DNA of 64,000 bases. Origin: Fimenecus sp045543095. Its GTDB lineage: Bacteria; Bacillota; Clostridia; Oscillospirales; Acutalibacteraceae. The notes beneath the pieces were generated by a model, which did not search any database, was not told the DNA's origin, and saw only the letters and a program-made list of their open reading frames with translations. The stretch spans positions 1-64,000 of the forward strand of contig JAZQMC010000008.1 of assembly GCA_045543095.1 (NCBI GenBank), written 5' to 3'. Made by a program: the position numbers and the translations under genes. Positions 54,775-62,788 of the stretch are shown here, piece after piece (the first letter of the stretch is position 1; the number at the start of each line of letters is the position of its first letter).

Positions 54775-57462
54775 TTACACCTCATCATAAGCTATTGCTT
54801 TTGATATTACCTTTAAATCTTTTGCTTTTTCTGTAAGAATAACTTCGCAGTTTTCAAGGGCAGTACAATATTCGTCACCGTTATAAACAGAGCAAGCCAA
54901 ATCGCTGTTTACATAGAGTTTTACAAGTCCGTTAGGCTCGCAAACAACAGTAAGCTTATCACTGTTTTTAAGGGCAATATCTCCCCTGCCCAATTTTTCA
55001 CCAAAACGGATTGTGCAGAAACCCTCGCGGTTGCTTACATTAATAACATCACCGATTGAGAATATCACGCCGTCCTCGGCATTATCGAGATTGCACTGAA
55101 CCGTGAAATCTCTGCCACAAGGGATTTTATTGTCTTCACAAACGAAATCGGGGTAATAAACACCGCTGAACTGTGCGTCAGTCATATCACCGAAGATATT
55201 TTTAACAGTTAAAGATATAAATGCCTTTTCTACATTTTCTGCAAATGCGATTTTAAGAGTACTGTAATCTTCTAACAATTCAATACCGCTGATTACGGCA
55301 TCGGATGAGATAGCATTTTCGTCCACAACAATTCTATCATCAAAGAACAAGAGCAATTCGTTTGCACTCTCAAATCTGCCGTAGATAAGCTGTGGTAATT
55401 TTTCTTCTGCACAAGAGAATTTCATAACCATTGCTTCAAGTGGCTCAAGATTAACTGTTATTGTATCGCCAAAATTATATGTTTTACCCTCGGTCTGCTT
55501 GCCATAAGGATAAATATAAGCCATTCGCATATTCTCTGCATTTTCGTTTACGCCGATATTTTCATTAAGTGTAACTGTAATGCTCTGTGCACGGTTTGCA
55601 GGGTTACGAAGTGAGAGAATACCTTTATTTTCACTCCAGCAGGAATAACCGTAAGCCTCACCTTTTTCAGGGCAACCACCAATAAACTGTGATGTTTTAA
55701 GACTTTCATAATCGTTACGGATAAAGCGGAGTGCATCTGCATTTATTTTCCACTTTGCCCCGTTGAACATATTATATGAGTAATAAAGTTCCCAGAATGC
55801 TGTACCGCGGGTTGCCATCATAAACATATATTTACGGAATTCTTCGTCGGGCATTGATATTTTTGCAGTATTGCCGTAAATTGGGTCGTGGTTATAAATA
55901 AATTCGTGTGGGAACTGATAATTTCTGGTAACGCTGAAATCGTAGTAGCAATTATCACGGTAAGTAAGCACTCGGTCAACATCGCGGTCGCTCAGCTTCT
56001 CGCCTTTTTTGGTTTTATCAATAAAACCGATATCACCACTATTCTGAATCCACAAGCTATCTGACCACTGCAAAAACCAAGGGCTTGCATTACAATAACT
56101 TGTCTGGTTTATCCACATATCCTTGCCCTGTGTTTCACGAAGCAAACGGATTTTTTTGAAAATGTTAATCCAATTCTCCCACATTTCTGTGTACTGATAC
56201 ATTTCGTTGTATCCGCCTGTCATGTGACCATGTTTTTTAGATGGACAAGCAGTAAGCAGAAAACCATCAAGTTTCCAATAATTTATATCGAATTTTTTGG
56301 TGTAATCAAGATAATATTCTGTAATATTTTTTATGTAGTCAAGAGATGACACGCAAACATCTTTTGCGGCTTTGTTATAACCGCCTTTGCCCGCTTTTTC
56401 CATTCGTTTACCGAATGGTCCTGTTTCGTCATTATAACCGCCTCTCGGACCATTCCAAAGACCGAATTCTGACGAGAATTTTCTTGCAAGAGCTGATGCG
56501 GGATACAATTCATTGGGGAATTTTTTATTAAATGCCCAGAAATCCGCTTTCCAGTCAACAAAACCGTCATCAACTACATAGGAATGAAGCGGAGGAACAA
56601 GGGTCTGTGAAAGACCTTTTTCAATCTCTTTAAAAGATTTACTGATATTTTCATCAGTAATATCATGCATGTGGTCATACCACGAATTATACTGAAAACG
56701 TGGCTGAACTTTTCTTGAAATGTCACGGATATAAGTTAAGAAATCCTCACGAATTACGCGATTATCAAGAGTTCTTGCTGCACCCACAACTGTGTTCCAT
56801 GTTTTGAATGTATGACCGCAATTAAGGTTAAGTTCATTAAAAGGCTTACCGCTGAAATAACGAGAATAAGCCGTTTTCTCTTTAATTGTATTTTCACAAA
56901 GCGGGAATTCAGAACCGAAGAACATACCGTTGATATAGAAAGGTTGACCAAGTGCTGAATGATATTTACTGAGGTATGCCTTGTCAATATCGCCTATTGT
57001 CCACATTTGTTCAGGATTTTCAAAACAGATGTGCTCGCAATCAATATAATCAATGGTAACCAAGTGCTGACGGTCAGGGTCTACCATAATTTCAATATTT
57101 TTGTGCATATAATGCTTATCGTCTGCAATCTCAACATTCATTATAAATGTAATTCTTGCACCATTATAAGCATAGGGCTCAAAAACGAATTCAACACAAC
57201 GTTTAAGCACATTCACATTCTGCACTTTAAGGTCGTTTGATGAGAGAAAATCGGTTGTATAGCCGAAAAGTTTTTTTCTGCGGAAACCAACGAAGAACTC
57301 TGCCGAAAAATCTCTGAATTTAAGAGTTTTTCCGCCTTCAATACGCTTATTAACAATTTCAATTGTTTTAAGACGGTTATCTTTTGTTGAAAATCGTCTT
57401 TCAATATAATCGTTACCGATTACAGCAGTATCATTTTCAAAATAAACATAAGCCTGTGACAT
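54775..57462 (-). CDS. GH-D clan (GH36-like) glycoside hydrolase, probable alpha-galactosidase type
   Basis: 895 residues. The N-terminal about 230 residues form a beta-rich domain. A TIM barrel follows with FQYNSWYDHM (about 256), HSYVVDDGFVDW (about 295), the candidate nucleophile in NYWKLDGF (D about 399) and a candidate acid/base in NSGDIGF (about 474). These match the positions of NSW, LDDGW, K-x-D and S-D in GH36/GH27. C-terminal beta-domains end the protein, making it longer than usual GH36 members. Family-level assignment is moderately sure; the substrate is not. It sits between C_GCAxxG_C_C and GH31 genes with 1-2 base gaps. Confidence 0.7.
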   Translation of the reverse strand: MSQAYVYFENDTAVIGNDYIERRFSTKDNRLKTIEIVNKRIEGGKTLKFRDFSAEFFVGFRRKKLFGYTTDFLSSNDLKVQNVNVLKRCVEFVFEPYAYNGARITFIMNVEIADDKHYMHKNIEIMVDPDRQHLVTIDYIDCEHICFENPEQMWTIGDIDKAYLSKYHSALGQPFYINGMFFGSEFPLCENTIKEKTAYSRYFSGKPFNELNLNCGHTFKTWNTVVGAARTLDNRVIREDFLTYIRDISRKVQPRFQYNSWYDHMHDITDENISKSFKEIEKGLSQTLVPPLHSYVVDDGFVDWKADFWAFNKKFPNELYPASALARKFSSEFGLWNGPRGGYNDETGPFGKRMEKAGKGGYNKAAKDVCVSSLDYIKNITEYYLDYTKKFDINYWKLDGFLLTACPSKKHGHMTGGYNEMYQYTEMWENWINIFKKIRLLRETQGKDMWINQTSYCNASPWFLQWSDSLWIQNSGDIGFIDKTKKGEKLSDRDVDRVLTYRDNCYYDFSVTRNYQFPHEFIYNHDPIYGNTAKISMPDEEFRKYMFMMATRGTAFWELYYSYNMFNGAKWKINADALRFIRNDYESLKTSQFIGGCPEKGEAYGYSCWSENKGILSLRNPANRAQSITVTLNENIGVNENAENMRMAYIYPYGKQTEGKTYNFGDTITVNLEPLEAMVMKFSCAEEKLPQLIYGRFESANELLLFFDDRIVVDENAISSDAVISGIELLEDYSTLKIAFAENVEKAFISLTVKNIFGDMTDAQFSGVYYPDFVCEDNKIPCGRDFTVQCNLDNAEDGVIFSIGDVINVSNREGFCTIRFGEKLGRGDIALKNSDKLTVVCEPNGLVKLYVNSDLACSVYNGDEYCTALENCEVILTEKAKDLKVISKAIAYDEV

Positions 57463-57463
57463 T

Positions 57464-57901
57464 TTATTCTACCTCACCAAATAATATTTTTTCTGTAGCC
57501 TTTGCGGCATCTTCAACAATTTTTACGCAAGGGCGTTTTTTATAATATTCTGCCGTGCGAGCTTCGGGATTACTTGAACTTTCGGGTTGCGACAGCCCCA
57601 ACAGTTCTTTACACACGATTGAGGGGTTTGTTTTTTGGAATTCATCAGCAATAAGCCTTACTTTTTCATAAACCTCGCCCTTTGAGAGTTGGGGATTTTT
57701 AAGACCCACAACCATTGAAGCACCGCTTACTGCACCGCAGACTTCCCGCATTCTGCCAACTCCACCGCCAAGACCTGCCGACACGGCTAATGCCATTTCT
57801 TCGGTAAGTCCCAAATCTGTTGCGAAAGCAGTAAAAACTGCCTGCGAACAGTTTTTGCCTTCCATAAATAATTTTACTGCACGCTGAGCATATTCTGACA
57901 A
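57464..57901 (-). CDS. C_GCAxxG_C_C family redox-type protein
   Basis: 145 residues from TTG at 57901 (GGAG 8 bases upstream). The frame is open to 57970, but that stretch lacks a ribosome site and is not family-like. Conserved cysteines in order: GKNCSQAV, the CGAVSGA motif (the family's GCAxxG, preceded by GGGVGRMREV), VCKELLG and RPCVKIVEDAA. The family is thought to bind metal or act in redox; no enzyme activity is established. It leads the glycosidase operon. Confidence 0.85.
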   Translation of the reverse strand: MSEYAQRAVKLFMEGKNCSQAVFTAFATDLGLTEEMALAVSAGLGGGVGRMREVCGAVSGASMVVGLKNPQLSKGEVYEKVRLIADEFQKTNPSIVCKELLGLSQPESSSNPEARTAEYYKKRPCVKIVEDAAKATEKILFGEVE

Positions 57902-57966
57902 AAAAACATCTCCAATCAAACAAAATATTCCAATTTTTAGTTTACCACATAACATTGATTCTTGCA

Positions 57967-57996
57967 ACAAAAAAAGCAGTATATTTATACTGCTTT
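57967..57996 (-). terminator. Terminator of the Thr-rich lipoprotein gene
   Basis: AAAGCAGTATA (57973-57983) pairs perfectly with TATACTGCTTT (57986-57996). On the minus strand it ends in a run of eight or nine U. Confidence 0.88.
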
Positions 57997-58005
57997 ACTA
58001 TATTT

Positions 58006-58668
58006 TTATTCAATATAGGGTTTGTTTTCCTTTAATGTTGGCAATTCAGGAATAAGATATTCTTTTGCAAGAAAAACATACACCTTTGCTTCAAGAAAAC
58101 TTACACCATCATTTTTTAAACCGTTTTTACTTGCTTTGATTATAGAGTTATCATCCTGGTCAATTTCATAAATATATTTAAACTCATCATAAGTCATTAC
58201 GAGCTCGCCGTTCTTATCGGTTTTGCCTGAAAACTCAAAAACGGTTGCACTTGGAAATTCCGCATTCACTTTAATTAATGCCACAAGATTTTCTTTTTTT
58301 GCACCGTATTTTTCGGACACAGCTACAATAAACTCGTTATCAGGGTTATCCGTAAAAAACACCTCTGCGTCACTGTTTTTTAACTTTTCCATATCCTCAT
58401 CACTTATCAAAGAATTACCCTGACTGCTTTTTGTGGTAGTTGTTGAATCTTTTTCATTTACCTGAGAATTTGTTTCACTTTCATAGGGTTTTTGAGTTGT
58501 TGAGGTAGAAGCAGTTGTGCTATCTGCTGAAGTTTCATCAGAATTGAATGATGGATTATTTTCAACTGTTGTAGTTTCAGTTGTTGTGTGGTTGTCATCA
58601 CCATTATTTACACAACCCGAACATACAAAAATAATTAAACACAACAATAAACAAATAAATTTTTTCAT
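58006..58668 (-). CDS. Thr-rich lipoprotein of unknown function
   Basis: 220 residues from ATG at 58668 (AAGGTG upstream; the open frame extends 12 codons further without a site). The signal peptide MKKFICLLLCLIIFVCSGC has its lipobox Cys at about 19. A Thr/Ser-rich linker (about 25-85) would hold the folded domain off the membrane. The C-terminal about 130 residues (VFFTDNPDNEFIVAVSEKYG, SATVFEFSGKTDKNGELV) are not a family I know. It lies downstream of the 35-residue peptide gene, with a terminator between them. Confidence 0.75.
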   Translation of the reverse strand: MKKFICLLLCLIIFVCSGCVNNGDDNHTTTETTTVENNPSFNSDETSADSTTASTSTTQKPYESETNSQVNEKDSTTTTKSSQGNSLISDEDMEKLKNSDAEVFFTDNPDNEFIVAVSEKYGAKKENLVALIKVNAEFPSATVFEFSGKTDKNGELVMTYDEFKYIYEIDQDDNSIIKASKNGLKNDGVSFLEAKVYVFLAKEYLIPELPTLKENKPYIE

Positions 58669-58682
58669 ATATATCACCTTAT

Positions 58683-58708
58683 AAAAAAAGGGTGTGGCAA
58701 GCACACCC
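58683..58708 (-). terminator. Terminator of the 35-residue peptide gene
   Basis: GGGTGTG (58690-58696) pairs with CACACCC (58702-58708). On the minus strand seven U follow (A run 58683-58689). Confidence 0.85.
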
Positions 58709-58727
58709 GTTTTTTAATCGCTTTGAA

Positions 58728-58835
58728 TTAGCCAAGAAGACCACCGAGGAGCCCTGTAATTGTATCAATAATACCTTCAAGGTCGATACCGCCAAGTAAT
58801 GACATAATCATTTCAAGAATTGCTGAAAAATCCAC
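58728..58835 (-). CDS. 35-residue hydrophobic, Gly/Leu-rich peptide
   Basis: GTG start at 58835 with AAAGGAGG 8 bases upstream, stop TAA at 58728. The peptide has the form MDFSAILEMIMSLLGG, then IDLEGIIDTI and TGLLGGLLG: amphipathic, negatively charged, with no Lys, Arg or Cys. It has its own promoter (58870-58898) and a strong terminator, so it is a real transcription unit rather than a chance ORF. The family is unknown to me. It could be a small membrane or secreted peptide; any toxin or signalling role would be speculation. Confidence 0.75.
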   Translation of the reverse strand: MDFSAILEMIMSLLGGIDLEGIIDTITGLLGGLLG

Positions 58836-58869
58836 TGTGTGCACCTCCTTTGCTAATCTTTATATGTAC

Positions 58870-58898
58870 ATAGTAGCATTAACAAGTCGTTTTTTCAA
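58870..58898 (-). promoter_or_regulatory. Promoter of the 35-residue peptide gene
   Basis: TTGAAA (58893-58898) and TACTAT (58870-58875) on the minus strand, with 17-base spacing, about 35 bases before the GTG start. Upstream at 58940-58956 is a palindrome-like TTGTT...AACAA that could be a regulator site. Confidence 0.75.
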
Positions 58899-58989
58899 CA
58901 CTTTTCGCAGAAAATGTTCAACAAATTCTTTTCTATAAAGTTGTTAATAATCAACAAATTTCAACAGTATGTTGATTATATATTAAAAT

Positions 58990-59018
58990 TAAAACCCCAT
59001 TCCTTTTGAAATGGGGTT
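58990..59018 (-). terminator. Terminator after rplL
   Basis: AACCCCATT and AATGGGGTT pair around a short loop. On the minus strand TTTTAATTTT follows. It closes the ribosomal protein transcript right after rplL. Confidence 0.85.
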
Positions 59019-59039
59019 CTAAAACAGTTAAAACTTAAA

Positions 59040-59414
59040 TTACTTAAGAGTAACCTTTGCACCAACTTCTTCAAGCTTAGCTTTGATGCTTTCAGCATCT
59101 TCTTTAGAAGCTGCTTCTTTAAGTACTTTAGGAGCACCGTCAACAACAGCCTTTGCTTCTGCAAGACCAAGACCTGTAACTTCACGAACTGCCTTGATAA
59201 CCTTAATCTTTTCTGCACCAACTTCTGTAAGTTCAACGTCGAACTCTGTCTTTTCTGCTGCTGCTTCTGCGCCTGCTGCTGGAGCAGCTACTGCAACTGC
59301 AGCTGCTGCTGATACGCCGAATTCTTCTTCTACTGCTTTAACGAGCTCTGAAAGCTCAAGAACTGTAAGAACTTTAAGTTCTTCTACGATTGCCATAACT
59401 TTTTCTGATGCCAT
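59040..59414 (-). CDS. rplL: Ribosomal protein bL12 (L7/L12)
   Basis: 124 residues, the standard length. N-terminal dimerisation helices (VEELKVLTVLELSELVKAVE), an Ala-rich hinge (about 36-55) and the conserved C-terminal domain (EKIKVIKAVREVTGLGLAEA, KLEEVGAKVTLK). It forms the ribosomal stalk with L10. ATG at 59414 has GGAGG upstream. It is the last gene of the cluster. Confidence 0.98.
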   Translation of the reverse strand: MASEKVMAIVEELKVLTVLELSELVKAVEEEFGVSAAAAVAVAAPAAGAEAAAEKTEFDVELTEVGAEKIKVIKAVREVTGLGLAEAKAVVDGAPKVLKEAASKEDAESIKAKLEEVGAKVTLK

Positions 59415-59466
59415 GGTAATTTACCTCCAAATTTTTAAATCAATATTTTTTAAGTTTATTTTTTAA

Positions 59467-59982
59467 TTATTCAGCAACTGGTGCTGCTTCACCATCTTTG
59501 TCAACAATAGCCTGTACGGCACGTGCAAAAGATGCGATAGGTGCGTTGAACGCACTGAGAACTGTTGCGAGCAATACTTCTCTTGAAGGAAGCTTTGCAA
59601 GTTCGTTAAGTTTTTCAAGGCTGATAACCTCATCATCAAGGTAACCTGTTTTAAGGTTGAAGTTATCACTCTTGTCGGCATATTTACCGAGAATTCTTGC
59701 TGCTGCAACATAGTCATCCTTACTTGTAGCAATAGCAGTTGTTCCCTCAAGGGCACTGCTCATGTCAGCAAGGCTTGTTCCGTCGATGGCACGACCGAGA
59801 ATTGTGTTCTTTACAACTGTGTATTCAACACCTGCTTCACGGAGCTCTTTACGAAGCTTTGTATCGTCTTCAACTGTGATGCCCTTGTAATCAACAACAA
59901 CACCTGCGATTGAAGCATCAATTCTTTCTTTAAGAGCAGCCACCTGCTGTTTCTTTAATTCTAAAACCTTCTCGCTTGGCAA
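59467..59982 (-). CDS. rplJ: Ribosomal protein uL10
   Basis: 171 residues. Typical L10 start VLELKKQQVAALKERI, then VVVDYKGITVEDDTKLRKELREAGVEY and VVKNTILGRA, with a C-terminal helix that binds L12. The start codon is TTG at 59982 with GGAGG 9 bases upstream. It anchors L12 dimers to the ribosome. It is preceded by an L10 leader RNA for autoregulation. Confidence 0.98.
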   Translation of the reverse strand: MPSEKVLELKKQQVAALKERIDASIAGVVVDYKGITVEDDTKLRKELREAGVEYTVVKNTILGRAIDGTSLADMSSALEGTTAIATSKDDYVAAARILGKYADKSDNFNLKTGYLDDEVISLEKLNELAKLPSREVLLATVLSAFNAPIASFARAVQAIVDKDGEAAPVAE

Positions 59983-59994
59983 ACGATTTCACCT

Positions 59995-60148
59995 CCTGTT
60001 ATTAAATTAAAAAACGCTTGCAAGGAGAAAAAATATGCCTCTTCTGCAAAGACAGAAAAGGCATAGAAACATTTTAATTAAATGCTAATATCCTCGGTAG
60101 GCAGTTAAAACTTTATGCAAAATGCACCTACTGTCTTTGGCAAGCTTT
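59995..60148 (-). ncRNA. L10 leader (rplJL 5' regulatory RNA)
   Basis: On the minus strand the region holds AAGACAGTAGGTGC, then CTGCCTACCGAGGA, then a hairpin GCCTTTTCTGTC...GAAGAGGC ending in a U-run. These are the hallmarks of the ribosomal L10 leader, which binds L10 (with L12) and ends transcription when L10 is in excess. It lies between its own promoter and rplJ, the normal place. Confidence 0.88.
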
Positions 60149-60180
60149 ATTATACTAACATAACCCAATGGGTTTGTCAA
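60149..60180 (-). promoter_or_regulatory. Promoter of rplJL
   Basis: Consensus TTGACA (60175-60180). TAGTAT at 17 bases (60152-60157), or TATAAT at 20 bases (60149-60154), gives the -10. It lies between rplA and the L10 leader. Confidence 0.8.
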
Positions 60181-60191
60181 TACTTTTTTAA

Positions 60192-60899
60192 TTATTCAGC
60201 AGCTGTAACTGCTGTGAACTTATTTGGGTTAATCTTAACGCCCGGGCCCATTGTTGAAGCAACTGCAACAGACTTGATGTACTGACCTTTTGCAGCAGCG
60301 GGCTTAGCCTTAACGATTGCGTCCATAAGTGTGTCAAGGTTTTCCTTAAGCTTTTCAGGACCAAAAGAAACCTTACCGATTGGGCAGTGAATGATGTTTG
60401 TCTTATCAAGACGATATTCAATCTTACCTGCCTTAGCTTCTGTAACAGCCTTAGCAACGTCAGGTGTAACTGTACCTGCTTTTGGGCTTGGCATAAGACC
60501 ACGAGGACCGAGAACCTTACCAAGACGACCAACAAGGCCCATCATATCAGGACTTGCAACGCAAACGTCGAAATCCATAAAGCCTTCCTGAATTCTTGCA
60601 ACAAGGTCTTCTGCACCTACAACTTCAGCACCTGCGGCTGCTGCTGCGTCTGCCTTATCACCCTTTGCGAAAACTGCTACTCTAACGTTTTTACCTGTAC
60701 CGTTAGGAAGAACAACAGCACCTCTAACCTGCTGGTCAGCGTGACGTGAGTCAACACCAAGGCGAACGTGAAGTTCTACTGTTTCATCAAATTTTGCAGT
60801 TGCACCCTTAACTGTGATGTCAAGAGCATCTGCTGTGTCATAAAGTTTTGTTCTGTCGATGAGCTTTGCACTCTCAACATATTTCTTTCCGTGTTTCAT
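60192..60899 (-). CDS. rplA: Ribosomal protein uL1
   Basis: 235 residues. L1 signatures: HGKKYVESAKLIDRT, LHVRLGVDSRHADQQVRGAV, VLPNGTGKNVRVAVF, LGPRGLMPSPKAGTVT and GQYIKSVAVASTMGPG. It forms the L1 stalk and is a known translational repressor of its own operon. ATG at 60899 has GGAGG upstream. Confidence 0.98.
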   Translation of the reverse strand: MKHGKKYVESAKLIDRTKLYDTADALDITVKGATAKFDETVELHVRLGVDSRHADQQVRGAVVLPNGTGKNVRVAVFAKGDKADAAAAAGAEVVGAEDLVARIQEGFMDFDVCVASPDMMGLVGRLGKVLGPRGLMPSPKAGTVTPDVAKAVTEAKAGKIEYRLDKTNIIHCPIGKVSFGPEKLKENLDTLMDAIVKAKPAAAKGQYIKSVAVASTMGPGVKINPNKFTAVTAAE

Positions 60900-60900
60900 A

Positions 60901-60961
60901 ATTCAAAATTCCTCCAAAAAAGTGGTTAATCGGATTCTGATTTTTCCTCCCACAAGGAGAA
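60901..60961 (-). promoter_or_regulatory. rplK-rplA intercistronic region with putative L1 binding site
   Basis: On the minus strand GTGGGAGGAA (60944-60953) lies in a CTGATT...AATCAG hairpin. The motif matches the GGUGGGAGG of the L1-binding helix in 23S rRNA and recurs before rplK. Autoregulation by L1 is inferred. Confidence 0.45.
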
Positions 60962-61387
60962 TCAGTCTACTACAGTAACGCCCATGCTACGTGCTGTACC
61001 AGCAATCATGCTCATTGCTGTTTCAACTGTTGCTGCGTTAAGGTCGGGCATTTTCTGTTCTGCGATTTTTCTAATCTGCTCTTTTGTGATAGTTGCTACC
61101 TTTGTTCTGTTAGGAACACCTGAACCGCTATCAATTCCGCAAGCCTTCTTGATAAGAACTGCTGCGGGAGGAGTTTTTGTTACGAATGTGAATGTACGGT
61201 CTGCATAAACTGTGATAACAACAGGGATAATAAGACCCATATCATTCTTTGTACGTTCATTGAATTCCTTTGTGAACGCCATAATGTTTACACCGTGCTG
61301 ACCAAGAGCTGGACCAACAGGTGGTGCTGGTGTTGCTTTACCAGCAGGGATTTGAAGCTTAATAAAGCCTACTACTTTCTGAGCCAT
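60962..61387 (-). CDS. rplK: Ribosomal protein uL11
   Basis: 141 residues, exactly the usual L11 length, from ATG at 61387 with GGAGGTG upstream. The frame extends 27 codons further up but without family similarity. Hallmarks: VVGFIKLQIPAGKATPAPPV, GPALGQHGVNIM and the C-terminal AGTARSMGVTV. It binds the GTPase-associated region of 23S rRNA. Confidence 0.98.
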   Translation of the reverse strand: MAQKVVGFIKLQIPAGKATPAPPVGPALGQHGVNIMAFTKEFNERTKNDMGLIIPVVITVYADRTFTFVTKTPPAAVLIKKACGIDSGSGVPNRTKVATITKEQIRKIAEQKMPDLNAATVETAMSMIAGTARSMGVTVVD

Positions 61388-61511
61388 TTTTAGCACCTCC
61401 AAAATTCGTGGTATGGCGGAACGGACAGCTCTTCCATTCCTCCCACGACGCTTTGACAAAAGCGTCATAAAAAGCGTATTTTACGCTAATTACCAAATTA
61501 AATAAAATAGA
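61388..61511 (-). promoter_or_regulatory. nusG-rplK leader region with hairpins and putative L1 site
   Basis: The 124-base gap folds into three parts on the minus strand. First is a small AGCGTA/TACGCT hairpin followed by TTTTT. Second is GACGCTTT-TGTC-AAAGCGTC. Third is a long hairpin between CGTGG and CCACG that contains GTGGGAGGAA (61437-61446). The last matches the rRNA target of L1. It could be an attenuator plus L1 operator; function is inferred. Confidence 0.5.
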
Positions 61512-62069
61512 TTAGTCTTCGACCTTTTCAACCTGGTCGAGTTCAAGGTCAACAGGTGTTTCACGACCAAGCATTGAAATAACAACACATACTGAGTTGT
61601 TGTCTACATCAAGCTCACGCACTGTACCGATGATGCCTTCAAATGCACCGTCGATAATTGTAACCATATCATTGACCTCATAGTCGATTTTAACAACTTT
61701 CTTTTCAACGCCCATTGCATAAACCTCTGCATCTGTAAGAGGCACCGGTTTACTTTCAGGGCCAACGAAACCGGTAACACCGCGAGTATTGCGGATAACA
61801 TACCATGTATCGTCTGTCATTTCAAGGTCGCCTGTTTCTTCATCTTCAAAAACTGCAACCTTAACCATAACATAACCCGGGAAGAGTTTTCTTTCTACTT
61901 CCTTTTTCTGGTCATCCTTGATTTCTGTAACGATTTCTGTGGGAATCTTAACCTCAAGGATTAAATCGTGCATTTTACGATTTTCAACAATCTTTTCGAT
62001 ATTTGTTGCTACCTTATTTTCATAACCTGAATAGGTATGTACGACATACCATTTGGAGATTTCTGCCAT
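61512..62069 (-). CDS. nusG: Transcription elongation/termination factor NusG
   Basis: 185 residues. NGN domain (KWYVVHTYSGYENKVATNIE, LFPGYVMVKV, TRGVTGFVG) and a C-terminal KOW domain (VNDMVTIIDGAFEGIIGTV). It binds RNA polymerase, pausing and transcription-translation coupling being its known roles. ATG at 62069 follows secE by 17 bases, the standard order. Confidence 0.97.
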   Translation of the reverse strand: MAEISKWYVVHTYSGYENKVATNIEKIVENRKMHDLILEVKIPTEIVTEIKDDQKKEVERKLFPGYVMVKVAVFEDEETGDLEMTDDTWYVIRNTRGVTGFVGPESKPVPLTDAEVYAMGVEKKVVKIDYEVNDMVTIIDGAFEGIIGTVRELDVDNNSVCVVISMLGRETPVDLELDQVEKVED

Positions 62070-62086
62070 AACTTATCTCCTTTCGA

Positions 62087-62416
62087 TTATTTCATTAAGA
62101 ACAAGCTAATCATTTCTTTTGTAGTAGCATCGTCCTGTGAATTTGCAAGGTTTACAAGAGCGTCGATTACAGCGGTAAGACCGTTGTCAGCCAACATAAT
62201 TGCAACACCTACAATTGCTACGATAACAATAACAACAATAGAACTGTTGAGAACTGTTTTACCAGACGGCCATGTGACTTTTTTCCACTCGCCCTTGAAG
62301 TCTTTGAAGAACTTTTTGATTGCAGGACCCATCTTTTTAAAAGCGTTTTCCTTTTTCTTAGCGGGAGCCTTGTCCTTCTTTACTTCGGCTGTGGTCTTTT
62401 CTTTCTTGTCAGACAT
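62087..62416 (-). CDS. secE: Preprotein translocase subunit SecE
   Basis: 109 residues. A Lys-rich N-terminal extension (about 1-40) precedes the conserved KKFFKDFKGEWKKVTWPSG and one membrane helix (about 63-83), then a further hydrophobic C-terminal part. It stabilises SecY. The gene lies between rpmG and nusG as usual. Confidence 0.94.
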   Translation of the reverse strand: MSDKKEKTTAEVKKDKAPAKKKENAFKKMGPAIKKFFKDFKGEWKKVTWPSGKTVLNSSIVVIVIVAIVGVAIMLADNGLTAVIDALVNLANSQDDATTKEMISLFLMK

Positions 62417-62432
62417 TTCACTAACCTCCGGA

Positions 62433-62582
62433 TTACTTTGTTTCCCTGTGAAGAGTGTGTTTCTTGCAGAATCTGCAGTACTTGTTCATCTCAAGTCTGT
62501 CGGGACTGTTCTTCTTGTTTTTCTTTGTGTTGTAGTTGCGTTGTTTGCACTCTGTGCAAGCTAATGTGATTTTTACTCTCAT
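62433..62582 (-). CDS. rpmG: Ribosomal protein bL33
   Basis: 49 residues: MRVKITLACTECKQRNYNT, then KKNSPDRLEMNKYCRFCKKH and a TLHRETK tail. Both CxxC pairs are present (zinc-binding C+ form of L33). Start ATG at 62582 has GGAGG upstream. It is the first gene of the secE-nusG-ribosomal protein transcript. Confidence 0.96.
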   Translation of the reverse strand: MRVKITLACTECKQRNYNTKKNKKNSPDRLEMNKYCRFCKKHTLHRETK

Positions 62583-62604
62583 TGTTCGGCACCTCCGTTA
62601 ATGT

Positions 62605-62629
62605 GTTATCTGAAAAATCAGCAGATAAC
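62605..62629 (-). promoter_or_regulatory. Hairpin in the rpmG 5' leader
   Basis: GTTATCTG and CAGATAAC (8 bp) form a stem about 23 bases before the rpmG ATG, within a leader of about 110 bases. It could affect mRNA stability or translation; no known riboswitch is recognised. Confidence 0.45.
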
Positions 62630-62693
62630 TTGTGTATAGCCTTCCTCTGTAAAAATGGGCACAAAAATAAAGCCCTCTTTTTGAGGTATCGGT

Positions 62694-62722
62694 ATTGTAT
62701 CATAATGTCAAATGGTTGTCAA
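62694..62722 (-). promoter_or_regulatory. Promoter of rpmG-secE-nusG-rplKA
   Basis: TTGACA (62717-62722) and TACAAT (62694-62699) on the minus strand with 17-base spacing, a near-consensus sigma-A promoter. Confidence 0.85.
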
Positions 62723-62788
62723 TAGGGATTTGGAAATATTTTTAAAGGGAAAATTAAAAATCAAGGCAGAGTGAACCCCACCGCAATT

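Noticed and set aside
58006..58668. TTTETTTVENN in the lipoprotein as another ETTVL-type kinase/FHA site
   Set aside because: The protein is secreted and lipid-anchored, so the motif would be outside the cell, and it lies in a general Thr-rich linker.
62037..62564. Plus-strand ORF of 175 codons
   Set aside because: It lies opposite secE and rpmG, both certain genes.
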